A stretch of 64,000 bases of DNA from Chryseobacterium daeguense DSM 19388. GTDB lineage: Bacteria; Bacteroidota; Bacteroidia; Flavobacteriales; Weeksellaceae. Where the stretch lies: the NCBI RefSeq assembly GCF_000430825.1, contig NZ_AUMT01000004.1, positions 1 through 64,000 of the forward strand. Direction: 5' to 3'. Positions 49,753 to 58,128 of the stretch are shown here, piece by piece; the stretch's first letter is position 1, and every line of letters starts with the position of its first letter. The notes under the pieces are model-generated. The model was not told the DNA's origin and searched no databases. It was given only the letters and a program-made list of their open reading frames with translations. The translations under genes were made by a program, and so were the position numbers.

Positions 49753-50604
49753 ATGGAAAGAATCGGGTTTATAGGATTAGGAAATATGGGACATCCAATG
49801 GCTAAGAATTTAGAAAAAGCAGGATTTGAATTGTCAGTCTATAATAGAACTACCGAAAAAGCTGAAGATTTTAAAGAAAAATCAAAAGTCTGCAACAGTG
49901 TAACAGACGTTGTTCTGGGGAGTGATATTATTTTTACAATGCTTACGGATGATAATGCTATAAAAGCAGTATACCAGGAAATTCTTACCCAGAATATTAC
50001 CGGAAAACTATTTATTGATATGAGTACTATTTCTCAGGAAGCATCCGGCGAAATAGCAGATGCTGTTAAAATAAAAGAAGGCGGGTTTATAGATGCACCT
50101 GTTGCTGGAAGTACAAAACCAGCTGCCGAAGGTACTTTAATCATCATGGCCGGCGGCGATGAAAAAGATGTGAAACGTGCTGAACCTTATCTCGAAAAAT
50201 TGGGAAAGACAATTAAACATCTGGGTAAAAACGGAAAAGGAATTGCTGCAAAATTGTCGGTTAATTATTTTATTTCCACTCTTTATCAGGGATTGGCGGA
50301 AACCATTTTGCTTTCTGATAAATTGGGAATCGAACGAAAAGAAATGCTGGATATCATCAATGAAAGTGCAAGCGGAAGCGGTGCTACAAAAGTAAAAACT
50401 CCTCTATTGATCAATGAAAGCTATGATCCTGCCTTTGCTTTAGACCTGATGTTAAAAGATATTTTACTCGCAAAAAATGCGGGTGCCGACCTTCCTTTAT
50501 CAAAAACCTTGATCGAGACTTACCAGGCTGCACATGATGCGGGCTTCGGGCAAGACGATGTAATCGGAATTATCAATTATCTCAAAAAAAAGGATGGACA
50601 TTAA
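49753..50604 (+). CDS. 3-hydroxyisobutyrate dehydrogenase-family NAD(P)-dependent oxidoreductase
   Basis: A 283-residue beta-hydroxyacid dehydrogenase starting at ATG 49753 (ERIGFIGLGNMGHPMAKNLE); the upstream in-frame codons are not family-like. The Rossmann motif GLGNMG is at residues 7-12, the substrate-binding signature is FIDAPVAGSTKPAAEGTLII, and the catalytic lysine lies in GKGIAAKLSVNYFI. The family oxidises short beta-hydroxyacids or reduces semialdehydes such as glyoxylate and succinic semialdehyde. It is followed 36 bases later by a DoxX-like gene. Confidence 0.92.
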   Translation: MERIGFIGLGNMGHPMAKNLEKAGFELSVYNRTTEKAEDFKEKSKVCNSVTDVVLGSDIIFTMLTDDNAIKAVYQEILTQNITGKLFIDMSTISQEASGEIADAVKIKEGGFIDAPVAGSTKPAAEGTLIIMAGGDEKDVKRAEPYLEKLGKTIKHLGKNGKGIAAKLSVNYFISTLYQGLAETILLSDKLGIERKEMLDIINESASGSGATKVKTPLLINESYDPAFALDLMLKDILLAKNAGADLPLSKTLIETYQAAHDAGFGQDDVIGIINYLKKKDGH

Positions 50605-50640
50605 CTCTGCTGAAAAAAATAAATTAAATATCTTAAAACT

Positions 50641-50988
50641 ATGGAAGATTTTAAAACTGCTTTTTTCTTCCTGAGGCTTCCTGTTGCAGTTTCTATGTTG
50701 GGGCATGGTTTGGTTCGTCTGCCGAAGCTTAACGCATTCAGTGACTGGATGGTTACAACAATGGAAAAGTCTGTGATTCCCAGCAGTCTAATCATCCCGT
50801 TTAGCTATTTTTTACCGGTTGCCGAAGTTATTATCGGAATTTTACTGCTCATTAATTTTAAAATAAAATATACCTTCTATGCTGCTTTGGTTTTGATGAG
50901 CATCCTGATTTTGGGCTGCATTCGTTTTACATTTTTGCTCTGTTTTGGTTTTATGAAAAATTTAAAGCAAAAAATATTGATTAATTAA
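50641..50988 (+). pseudogene. DoxX-family membrane protein with probable internal deletion
   Basis: A 115-residue frame with DoxX-like helices (FFFLRLPVAVSMLGHGLVRL, FSYFLPVAEVIIGILLLI, FYAALVLMSILILGC). After GC at about 50922 the frame turns into unlikely sequence. A shifted frame supplies the natural end (LHSFYIFALFWFYEKFKAKN-ID, stop at 50982-50984). The segment normally joining the third and fourth helices is missing, so a small deletion with a frameshift is inferred. The product might still insert in the membrane, but its end is abnormal. Confidence 0.6.
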
Positions 50989-51064
50989 AACCTTTCTCTA
51001 TTCTATTTAGAAATTTGTTCTCAGGAAAAAAAATTGTTCCTTTGCAGGAAAGCTATATTTATTA

Positions 51065-51655
51065 ATGAAAAAATCGGAAGCAACCCGCCTGAATATTCTT
51101 CAAAAGGCATTTGAACTTATCTATACCAATGGTTATCAGACGACCAGTGTGGATGAGATCATTGCGACTACTCAGGTTACGAAAGGAGCTTTTTATTATC
51201 ATTTCAAAACGAAGGATGAGATGGGAATAGCGATCATTAATGAACTCATGAAACCTACCTTCAAAAATACTTTTATTGAACCTTTTCAAAATGGTGAAAA
51301 CCCGCTGGATACGCTATATAATCTGATGTATCATTTGCTTATTGAAAATGAAACCCTGAAAGTAGAATATGGCTGCCCGGCTTCTAATTTTACACAGGAA
51401 ATGGCCCCGTGGAATGTTCATTTTACAAAAGCTTTGAATGAGCTTTCCAAGCAATGGGAAAATACGATAATTGATGCTATTGAAAAAGGTAAGGAAATAG
51501 GACAGATAAAACCAGAAGTTGATGCCAAAGAGATTGCTGTTTTTGTAGTTTCAGGATATTGGGGAGTAAGAAACCTGGGGAAACTTGAAAATTCTAAAAG
51601 TGTATATCTTACTTATTTAAAGGGACTTAAAGCTTATTTTAATACATTGAAATAA
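51065..51655 (+). CDS. TetR/AcrR-family transcriptional regulator
   Basis: A 196-residue repressor. The helix-turn-helix occupies residues about 8-52 (RLNILQKAFELIYTNGYQTT, SVDEIIATTQVTKGAFYYHF), and the C-terminal half is the ligand-binding helical domain (YGCPASNFTQEMAPWNVHFT). The 72 bases after it contain a 10-bp inverted repeat and a -7 box for the following operon, which it most likely controls. The ligand is unknown. Confidence 0.92.
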   Translation: MKKSEATRLNILQKAFELIYTNGYQTTSVDEIIATTQVTKGAFYYHFKTKDEMGIAIINELMKPTFKNTFIEPFQNGENPLDTLYNLMYHLLIENETLKVEYGCPASNFTQEMAPWNVHFTKALNELSKQWENTIIDAIEKGKEIGQIKPEVDAKEIAVFVVSGYWGVRNLGKLENSKSVYLTYLKGLKAYFNTLK

Positions 51656-51666
51656 TTTTTTTCATT

Positions 51667-51704
51667 AAAAACATACCAATTAGTATGTTTTTATTATACC
51701 TTTG
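51667..51704 (+). promoter_or_regulatory. TetR-type operator and -7 box for the downstream three-gene operon
   Basis: AAAAACATAC (51667-51676) and GTATGTTTTT (51683-51692) form a perfect 10-bp inverted repeat around CAATTA. Five bases later lies an exact -7 box, TACCTTTG (51697-51704). The palindrome covers the -33 region, a normal place for a TetR repressor to act. Confidence 0.65.
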
Positions 51705-51726
51705 TCAGATCAATAAAAAATGATCA

Positions 51727-52185
51727 ATGTATCAAACATTTACTTTCCTGCATTCCACTTTTAGATGGCTGGTGCTGCTGAGTCTGGTCTACTCTATTTT
51801 CAGAGCCTGTAGAGGATACTTTCTCCACAAGCAATTTTCAAAAACAGATAATTCTGTGCGGCATTGGACGGCTACAATTGCTCATATACAGTTGATTCTT
51901 GGGATCGTTCTGTATACTCAAAGCCCGATTATCAAATACTTCTGGAAAAATTTTAACGAGGCTAAAGAGTCTTTTGATCTTATATTTTTTGGATTAATTC
52001 ACATTTCTTTAATGCTGTTTTCTATTATCCTTATCACTATAGGATCAGCAGTTTCCAAGAGGAAATCAACCGATAATGAGAAATTTAAAGTAATGCTGAT
52101 TTGGTTTACCGTAGCCTTGCTTATTATTTTCATCGCCATTCCGTGGCCCTTCTCTCCACTTGCTAACAGACCTTATTTCAGATAA
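51727..52185 (+). CDS. Four-helix integral membrane protein, unknown function
   Basis: A 152-residue protein with four membrane helices: about residues 11-27 (FRWLVLLSLVYSIFRAC), 46-63 (WTATIAHIQLILGIVLYT), 84-106 (FDLIFFGLIHISLMLFSIIL) and 122-141 (VMLIWFTVALLIIFIAIPWP). Histidines at the start (FLHSTFRW), in helix 2 (IAHIQ) and in helix 3 (LIHISL) could bind heme, but this is only suggestive. It is conserved-looking and first in an operon with a DUF3817 protein and a rhodanese under a TetR-type operator. Confidence 0.72.
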   Translation: MYQTFTFLHSTFRWLVLLSLVYSIFRACRGYFLHKQFSKTDNSVRHWTATIAHIQLILGIVLYTQSPIIKYFWKNFNEAKESFDLIFFGLIHISLMLFSIILITIGSAVSKRKSTDNEKFKVMLIWFTVALLIIFIAIPWPFSPLANRPYFR

Positions 52186-52187
52186 TT

Positions 52188-52490
52188 ATGATAAATTTAT
52201 TTAAAACAAAGATCGGAAGATTGAGAATTATTGCTATTCTTGAAGGAATTTCACTGCTGACCCTTGTATTCATAGCGGTTCCCGTGAAGTATGTTTTGGG
52301 AAATCCTGCTTTTGTAAAAATGATGGGACCTATCCATGGAACTTTATTTCTGCTGTTTTTATTCAATACTTTAAGCGTGGGAATTGAACAAAACTGGAAG
52401 TTCAGGGAAATAACATGGAAGGTACTTTTGGCGTGTATTATTCCGTTTGGAACATTTTATATTGACAGAAAAATTTTAAGCAGATTATGA
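52188..52490 (+). CDS. DUF3817 membrane protein
   Basis: A 100-residue protein with three membrane helices and the DUF3817 landmarks: LRIIAILEGISLLTLVFIAV near the start, MGPIHGTLFLLFLF in the middle and a C-terminal LACIIPFGTFYIDRKIL. The family has no known function and is sometimes fused to transporters. It follows the four-helix membrane protein after two bases and overlaps the rhodanese gene by 4 bases (ATGA). Confidence 0.88.
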   Translation: MINLFKTKIGRLRIIAILEGISLLTLVFIAVPVKYVLGNPAFVKMMGPIHGTLFLLFLFNTLSVGIEQNWKFREITWKVLLACIIPFGTFYIDRKILSRL

Positions 52491-52858
52491 AAAATATATT
52501 AATTGTTTTGGGAGTTGTTCTCTTGGTTTATGTAGCATACAGAATTTATAAATATCAAACTCTGGATAATGGTTTGGAACAGCTGGTTAAAAACGGCGCC
52601 GTTATTTTGGATGTAAGAACAGAGAAGGAATATGCCACAGGACATATTACAGGATCACAGAATATATCTTTGGGAACCATCCGTGAAAGGTATACTGAGC
52701 TTGATCCTCAAAAAACATATATTACGGTATGTTCTCATGGTTTAAGGAGTGTAAAGGTTGAAAATATTCTGAAGGAAAAGGGCTTTAAAAATGTTTATAA
52801 CGGTGGGGCCTGGAGCGATTTGCAAAAAAGCCTGAATCTTAAGATTACAGAAAAGTAA
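52487..52858 (+). CDS. Membrane-anchored rhodanese-domain protein
   Basis: A 123-residue protein with one N-terminal membrane helix (NILIVLGVVLLVYVAYRIY) and a rhodanese domain: AVILDVRTEKEYATGHITGS, the active-site loop VCSHGLRSVKV with the catalytic cysteine, and FKNVYNGGAWSDL. It is predicted to face the periplasm and carry persulfide sulfur or act as a thiol transferase. Its operon with DUF3817 and a four-helix membrane protein suggests a membrane sulfur or redox function. Confidence 0.9.
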   Translation: MKNILIVLGVVLLVYVAYRIYKYQTLDNGLEQLVKNGAVILDVRTEKEYATGHITGSQNISLGTIRERYTELDPQKTYITVCSHGLRSVKVENILKEKGFKNVYNGGAWSDLQKSLNLKITEK

Positions 52859-52976
52859 TACTTTGGAAAATTTGCAGCTGTTGGATATTATTTTTTAATT
52901 GTGGTCGGATTTTTGAAGAGTAATAATTGATTAAATTTTCATTTATTTATTCAAATCACTTAAAAATATAAATATT

Positions 52977-53486
52977 ATGTCAACAGAAAATCTTACTCAA
53001 CAGGATGCGATTAAAAAAATTAAGGAATTGTCTGAAAGCGCGAAAATCTGTATGTTCTGTACAGAGCTTGAAACACTTCCCATCAATTCAAGACCAATGA
53101 CCTTGCAGGAGACCGATGATGAAGGGAATCTTTGGTTTATAAGCAGTGATACCAGCAATAAGAATTTTGAAATTAAAGAAGATAAAAGAGTTCAGTTATT
53201 TTTCATGAACAATAGTGATTATCAGTATCTTTCAATATTCGGTACGGCTGCAATTTATAAAGACAAATCTACAATCGAAGACAAATGGTCACCGATGGCA
53301 AAGGCATGGTTTGAAGAAGGAAAAGATGATCCTGCAGTTTCTATTATAAGAGTAGAGCCAAAACAAACGTATTATTGGGATACAAAAGTCGGAAAGCTGG
53401 TAAGTCTTTTTAATTTCGTTGCAGCAGCGGTTACAGGCACTACTACAGATAATTCTGACGGTGTTGAAGGTAACGCAACTGTTTAG
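52977..53486 (+). CDS. Pyridoxamine 5'-phosphate oxidase-like (general stress protein 26-type)
   Basis: A 169-residue split-barrel flavin-binding protein: KICMFCTELETLPINSRPMT, ETDDEGNLWFISSDTSNKNF, VQLFFMNNSDYQYLSIFGTA, WSPMAKAWFEEGKDDPAVSI (characteristic of the GSP26 group) and YYWDTK. It probably binds FMN or F420-like cofactors; the reaction is unknown, and the group is induced by general stress in Bacillus. It is monocistronic, with a terminator 34 bases after the stop. Confidence 0.88.
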   Translation: MSTENLTQQDAIKKIKELSESAKICMFCTELETLPINSRPMTLQETDDEGNLWFISSDTSNKNFEIKEDKRVQLFFMNNSDYQYLSIFGTAAIYKDKSTIEDKWSPMAKAWFEEGKDDPAVSIIRVEPKQTYYWDTKVGKLVSLFNFVAAAVTGTTTDNSDGVEGNATV

Positions 53487-53520
53487 AATTTAATTTTTAA
53501 AATTAATAACTTAAAAGTAA

Positions 53521-53552
53521 AAAGCTATGAAAATCCTTCATAGCTTTTGTTA
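53521..53552 (+). terminator. Intrinsic terminator
   Basis: AAAGCTATGA (53521-53530) pairs with TCATAGCTTT (53538-53547), followed by TGTTATTT. Confidence 0.8.
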
Positions 53553-53578
53553 TTTATTCAACTTCAAAACAGCCTTAA

Positions 53579-53992
53579 ATTCTACTTGAAAATGAAGAAC
53601 AGGATATATTTTTTAAAGCTATTTTAAAAAGTCTGCCTAATTTTTGTCTTGATGGAAACAATCTTGAAATTCCAGTGCCCTCGGATGAACGGCTGATTCC
53701 CGTATGTAACTCTATTAATTCTAATTTTAGATATAATCTTGACATAGAAAATCTTGCTGAAAAAGCAAAGATGTCTGTAAGAAGTCTCCAGAGAATCTTT
53801 AAAAATGAAACAGGGATCACGCTCCAAAAATACCTGCAGCTTACAAGGATTTTAAAAAGTATAGAACTGATTGATACAAGACAATATACTTTAAGTGAAA
53901 TTGCTTATATGGTTGGATATCAAAGCTTATCCGCTTTTTCCCTGTCTTATTTTTCAGTAATGAAATCAAAACCGAAAATTATTAGAAATTAA
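53579..53992 (+). pseudogene. 5'-truncated AraC-family regulator
   Basis: The open frame from 53579 has no ATG; only GTG at 53675 could start it. Encoded is LENEEQDIFFKAILKSLPNF, then a complete AraC DNA-binding domain (YNLDIENLAEKAKMSVRSLQ, RIFKNETGITLQKYLQLTRI, SEIAYMVGYQSLSAFSLSYF). The N-terminal ligand-binding domain is absent. Immediately upstream, the minus strand reads EFKAVLKLNK then a stop (53550-53580), which looks like the tail of another gene. A deletion joining the two is therefore likely. Confidence 0.7.
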
Positions 53993-54037
53993 ATTATAAA
54001 AAATACCCACACGGTAATGTATGGGTTTATGTTTAGC

Positions 54038-54694
54038 TTAAGGTGTTTCATCATGTGCCATATCTACAGGCTTGGATTCGGGTGAGCCTTTTTCACGAAG
54101 CCAGATTGATAGAATTACAAGTGACGCAACGGCCAGAAATTCACTCTGCCAGTTTTGAAATGATTCAAACCAGAACCTTGATTCTGAAACATATTCCAAA
54201 GCAGTTATGGTGGGCTTGTTTTTCGCTATCTGCTCTTCATTATAATCTTTATGGCTTCCGTAAAAATGTAATATAAAACTGACTAAGAACAGAAAAGCAA
54301 ACGCTAGTGATAAAGAATGCTTGTATATTTTTAGCCAAATTCCACCCTTTTTTACTGGCCATGGTGCTTTGGAATGTGGTTCGGGCTCTTTATCTACGTC
54401 TTCTTTTCCTTCCAGAGATTTTGATTCACTGGAACCTTTTTGCCTTAATGAAATGGTTAGCAGGACATACACCATCATCTGGAGAAATTCACTTTCCCAA
54501 TTTTCAAATGTTGCCTGAATAAAATGCCCGCTGTGCACATATTCACCAATGCTGAGAAGAGCTTTTCCATTTTCTGCCAATTCTTTATTTTCTGTTTTCC
54601 AGCCTGTAAAAAATTGACCGGAAAGGCTCACCAACATTAAAATTATTAAGACGATGCTTAAGCTGTTCCGATAAAAAAAACTTTTTTTAGACAT
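54038..54694 (-). CDS. DUF6766-family membrane protein with internal duplication
   Basis: A 218-residue protein made of two similar halves. Each has a helix (LSIVLIILMLVSLSGQFFTG; LSLAFAFLFLVSFILHFYGS), a charged segment ending EY(V)...W, the motif FENWESEFLQM or FQNWQSEFLAV, a second helix and LRQKGSSESK or LREKGSPESK. The family is common in soil bacteria and is found in stress-gene clusters; the function is unknown. A small hairpin (ACCCA...TGGGT, 54005-54026) lies after its stop. Confidence 0.85.
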   Translation of the reverse strand: MSKKSFFYRNSLSIVLIILMLVSLSGQFFTGWKTENKELAENGKALLSIGEYVHSGHFIQATFENWESEFLQMMVYVLLTISLRQKGSSESKSLEGKEDVDKEPEPHSKAPWPVKKGGIWLKIYKHSLSLAFAFLFLVSFILHFYGSHKDYNEEQIAKNKPTITALEYVSESRFWFESFQNWQSEFLAVASLVILSIWLREKGSPESKPVDMAHDETP

Positions 54695-54774
54695 AATTCT
54701 TCTAGGTTTTGGTTGAAGGTTTTAGATGGCAGCTAATACCTTCCATCTCAATATCTGCTACCTGGTTTTCAATC

Positions 54775-56304
54775 TTAAAGATTAGGATCAGAATCAGGAT
54801 CGATGCGCTGAAGCTCATCTACGGTAGGCCCTGTAAGGATTTTGCCATTTACATTAAATCTTGATCCGTGGCATGGGCAATCCCAGGAAAGCTCTGCACT
54901 ATTCCACCGCACCTCACATTTTGCGTGCGGACAGGTACTTCTTACGAGATGAACTTTTCCTGTATTTTCTTTGTACAGTGCATACGATTCACCTTCATAT
55001 TTTACCACTTTTGCTTCTCCTTCCTCAACATCGGCAAGTGAGGTGATTTTTTCCCGGAAAAGTTTGTCTTTTACGAAATCAAAAGCAACTACTGAACTTT
55101 CTCTTACAAATTCTGTAAATCCTGCAATAGGTTTTATTCTTGAAGGACTGAATACTTTTTCATACCTGCTTTGTCCGTTAACAATAAGGTCTGTTATAAT
55201 TTGTGCAGAAATTGTCCCCAGGATCATTCCGTTACCCCGGAATCCGGTTGCGGTAAAAATCCTTCCTTCGCTTCCGGGGAGTTTCCCGATGTACGGAAAC
55301 CCGTCTACCGGCTCATAATACTGGCTGGACCAGCTGTAATAAGCCGTCTCTACATTGAAATATTTTCGTACATAATTTTCTAATCGAGAAAAGCATTCAC
55401 CTGTATCTTCTTCATGCCCTGTTTTGTGGTCTTCACCGCCGGCAATTAGTAATGTTTCACCATTGATCTCCTGTGTTCGGTAGTAATGATAGGGATCCAT
55501 AAGGTCATATCCCAGCTCTTTCGGATAATTATTGTCTTTCAGGCTGAAAGCAATGGCATAGCTTCGATAGGGTGCATTGGTCATGTGAAGAATATTCAGT
55601 CCTGGTGGAATATGTGTAGCATAAACCAGATGTTTCGCTCTTAATTCACCTTTTGAAGTTTTAATAATTACAGCATCATCTTTTTCTTCATGACTTTCAC
55701 ATAAACAGTCTTCCTGAATGCTACCTCCCATATTCAAAAAAGCTTCGCATAAAGCCTTAATGTATTTTACTGGATGGAACTGTGCCTGATTCGGGATCAT
55801 TACGGCCTTATTAAATGGAATGGGAAAAGGAATCTGCTGTGTGTATGCCATTTCGTGGCCCACTTCAGCAGCTCCCTCCACAATATCCTGTAGCTGTTTT
55901 TCCTGTTTTTCGTCCAAAGCAAAAAGATAGCCGGGTTTTCTTTCAAAATCACAGTCTATACTAAATTGCCTGATATTATTTTCTATCATGCTGATGGCTT
56001 CCTGACCTGTTTCTGCAAACAGCTTTGCATTTTCAAGTCCGAAATCACTGATCGCTTCTTTAAAAGTAGTATCAAAGAAATCGTTCAGGTGCGCCGTGGT
56101 TCCTCCTGTAGTCCCGAATCCAATGTTGGAAGCCTCCAGAAGGATGCATTTTTTTCCTGATTGCTGTAGTTGTATGGCTGTAGAAACTCCTGTGATCCCT
56201 CCGCCTACGATAACGACATCGTAGAATTGCTGAAGGTCGGCTTCTGACGAGAATCTTTTGATTTCTTCCTGCCATATACTCTTTCTTGCCCCGTCTCTGT
56301 ACAT
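54775..56304 (-). CDS. FAD-dependent oxidoreductase with C-terminal Rieske 2Fe-2S domain
   Basis: A 509-residue two-domain protein. The DAO-type flavin domain has DVVIVGGGITGVSTAIQLQQ at about residue 28, FGTTGGTTAHLNDFFDTTF and IFTATGFRGNGMILG. The Rieske domain, at about residues 425-509, has CPHAKCEVRW (CxH) and WDCPCHGSRFNVNG (CxxH), plus GPTVDELQRI. Such fusions are predicted to couple amine or amino-acid oxidation to an electron-transfer cluster. No substrate is known. Location in a block of stress genes is typical. Confidence 0.9.
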   Translation of the reverse strand: MYRDGARKSIWQEEIKRFSSEADLQQFYDVVIVGGGITGVSTAIQLQQSGKKCILLEASNIGFGTTGGTTAHLNDFFDTTFKEAISDFGLENAKLFAETGQEAISMIENNIRQFSIDCDFERKPGYLFALDEKQEKQLQDIVEGAAEVGHEMAYTQQIPFPIPFNKAVMIPNQAQFHPVKYIKALCEAFLNMGGSIQEDCLCESHEEKDDAVIIKTSKGELRAKHLVYATHIPPGLNILHMTNAPYRSYAIAFSLKDNNYPKELGYDLMDPYHYYRTQEINGETLLIAGGEDHKTGHEEDTGECFSRLENYVRKYFNVETAYYSWSSQYYEPVDGFPYIGKLPGSEGRIFTATGFRGNGMILGTISAQIITDLIVNGQSRYEKVFSPSRIKPIAGFTEFVRESSVVAFDFVKDKLFREKITSLADVEEGEAKVVKYEGESYALYKENTGKVHLVRSTCPHAKCEVRWNSAELSWDCPCHGSRFNVNGKILTGPTVDELQRIDPDSDPNL

Positions 56305-56344
56305 AGCTTTTGTTTTTTTAGTTAAATTTAATTGTAAGCGTAAT

Positions 56345-56512
56345 TTATTTTAATTGAATGGAATCATTCTCGGCTGACTTTGAACTTTTGCCTTTTTTTT
56401 TGTTTTCTGCGTTATCGTATTTATTTCTTGGTTCATCTTCATCAAAATCACACTTACATGATGTAGCGCTTAGCAAGCAAAAAAATCCTAATAATAATGC
56501 GGTTGTTTTCAT
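56345..56512 (-). CDS. Small lipoprotein, 55 residues
   Basis: ATG at 56512-56510 opens a 55-residue frame: MKTTALLLGFFCLLSATSCK with a lipobox cysteine at residue 19, then a short, highly charged tail (DFDEDEPRNKYDNAENKKK). It ends at TAA 56345-56347. The signal sequence and acid/base-rich tail are typical of tiny flavobacterial lipoproteins. It sits 40 bases before the FAD-Rieske gene on the same strand and may be co-transcribed. The function is unknown. Confidence 0.7.
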   Translation of the reverse strand: MKTTALLLGFFCLLSATSCKCDFDEDEPRNKYDNAENKKKGKSSKSAENDSIQLK

Positions 56513-56564
56513 AGTCTTTTTCCAGTTTTTTAATTTATAATAGAATGTAATTAGTTTTTATTGG

Positions 56565-57316
56565 TTATCCGTTCACGATAATACCTCCATTCGGGTGGAG
56601 AACCTGCCCCGTGATTTGTGCTGCGTCATCGCTTGCCAGAAAGAGAAAGCTGGTGGCTACTTCTTCCGGTGAAGCATTTCTTTCGAAGGGTGGTTTGCTT
56701 TCGTCTTCTTCTTTTTCCCCAAATGTTTCCTTGGTTAAAGGTGTTGCCACCGGGCCCGGAGCTACGGCATTGATTCGGATGCCTTTTGGTTTCGCCTGTA
56801 AAGCCAGCGATCTTGTGAAGGAAACAATGGCTCCTTTGGTAGCGGAGTAATCCAGCAGTTCCGGATGCCCTTGGTAAGCCGCTGCAGACGTGGTATTGAT
56901 GACTGATCCTCCCTGTTTTAAATAAGGAAAAACTACTTTCGTAAGCAAAATCATTCCAATAATATTGGAATCAAAAGTTTTTCTGATGTTTTTTTCTTCG
57001 AGTTCCTCAATGCTTTTTGCAGGAAACTGAACGCCTGCATTATTTACTAAAATATCAATTCCTCCGAATTCTGAAGCCACTTTTTTTGCTGTTTCTTCAC
57101 AAAATTCATAATCATCAACATCACCTTTAAATATGATAGATTTTCTTCCTAAATTTTCAATTTCCGTTTTAGTTTTTTCCGCATCTTCATCACTTGAGTG
57201 ATAAATAATCGCGATATTGGCTCCGTGACGTGCAAAAAGTAAAGCTGTTGCCTTACCTTTCCACTATCTGCTCCGGTGATAAGAACAGATTTGTTTTCTA
57301 ATTTTAATGTCCCCAT
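56565..57316 (-). pseudogene. SDR-family oxidoreductase frameshifted at the NAD-binding motif
   Basis: The full-length frame should start at ATG 57316: MGTLKLENKSVLITGADSG. The expected GIGKATALLFARHG is not read, because one base is missing near 57257 (the sequence has GGAAAGGTAAGG where about GGAATTGGTAAGG is expected). In the correct downstream frame the enzyme continues ATALLFARHGANIAIIYHSS and KSIIFKGDVDDYEFCEETAK, then FGGIDILVNNAGVQFPA, the catalytic YSATKGA and NGGIIVNG. Homologs are stress-induced dehydrogenases of the YdaD/GSP39 type. The lesion hits the dinucleotide site. Confidence 0.8.
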
Positions 57317-57324
57317 ATTAAAAT

Positions 57325-58122
57325 TTATTTTTCGTTGACTGGTTTCTGCATCTCGCCCATTCTGTGCGCTGCCAGACTGTCGGTTGCTATGTTTGCCATG
57401 GCTACGGTCATCTTATTTTTTAACCCTGAAATTACTTTGTCTTCACCGTTCATCAGTGCATTATATCCGTCGGCAGCAACCTCTTCCGGTGAGGCAAGAT
57501 TATCTTTATCTTCAAGGATTTTACTTTCGTTCATATCGGCTTTATTGAAAAAGTCTGTATCGGTAGGGCCCGGTAATAGAGCTGTCACGGTAATTCCCGT
57601 ATCTTTCAGTTCTTCACGGATGGCTTCTGACCATGATAGCACAAACGCCTTAGTTCCATGGTAAACCGAATGCCACGGTCCGGGAGCTTTGCTTGCTATG
57701 GAAGCCAGGTTTAAAATTTTGCCGGAGCCTTTTTCTAAGCGGTCTTTTAAAAATAATTTGGTTAAAATAATTACCGAAACGATATTCAGATTTACAATAT
57801 CAACTTCACGATGAATATCGGTATCCTGAAACTTTCCATAAACGCCCTGTCCTGCATCATTTACTAAAATTTCAGGACTGATGCCGTTCATTTTTAATTC
57901 AGAGTATAAGGAATAAGCATCTTCCTGCATGAAAAGATTTTTTGCAATGGTGATCACATTTACCCCGTAGCTTTTAAATTCATCGGATTTTGCTTTTAAT
58001 TCGTCGTGATTTCGGGCAACCATGACAAGATCATACCCGTTTTTTGCAAAAAGTTTGGCAAGTTCGTATCCAATACCACTTGTAGCCCCGGTAATCAGGG
58101 CGTATTCATTTTTACGCTGCAT
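57325..58122 (-). CDS. Short-chain dehydrogenase/reductase
   Basis: A 265-residue classical SDR. It has ALITGATSGIGYELAKLF (TGxxxGIG, residues about 9-24), VNDAGQGVYGKF (NDAG instead of NNAG), LNLASIASKAPGPWHSVYHG-TKAFV (Ser, YxxxK) and TALLPGPTDTDFF. It is intact, unlike its downstream paralog 8 bases away. The substrate is unknown; the gene is part of the minus-strand stress block. Confidence 0.9.
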   Translation of the reverse strand: MQRKNEYALITGATSGIGYELAKLFAKNGYDLVMVARNHDELKAKSDEFKSYGVNVITIAKNLFMQEDAYSLYSELKMNGISPEILVNDAGQGVYGKFQDTDIHREVDIVNLNIVSVIILTKLFLKDRLEKGSGKILNLASIASKAPGPWHSVYHGTKAFVLSWSEAIREELKDTGITVTALLPGPTDTDFFNKADMNESKILEDKDNLASPEEVAADGYNALMNGEDKVISGLKNKMTVAMANIATDSLAAHRMGEMQKPVNEK

Positions 58123-58128
58123 AATGGA

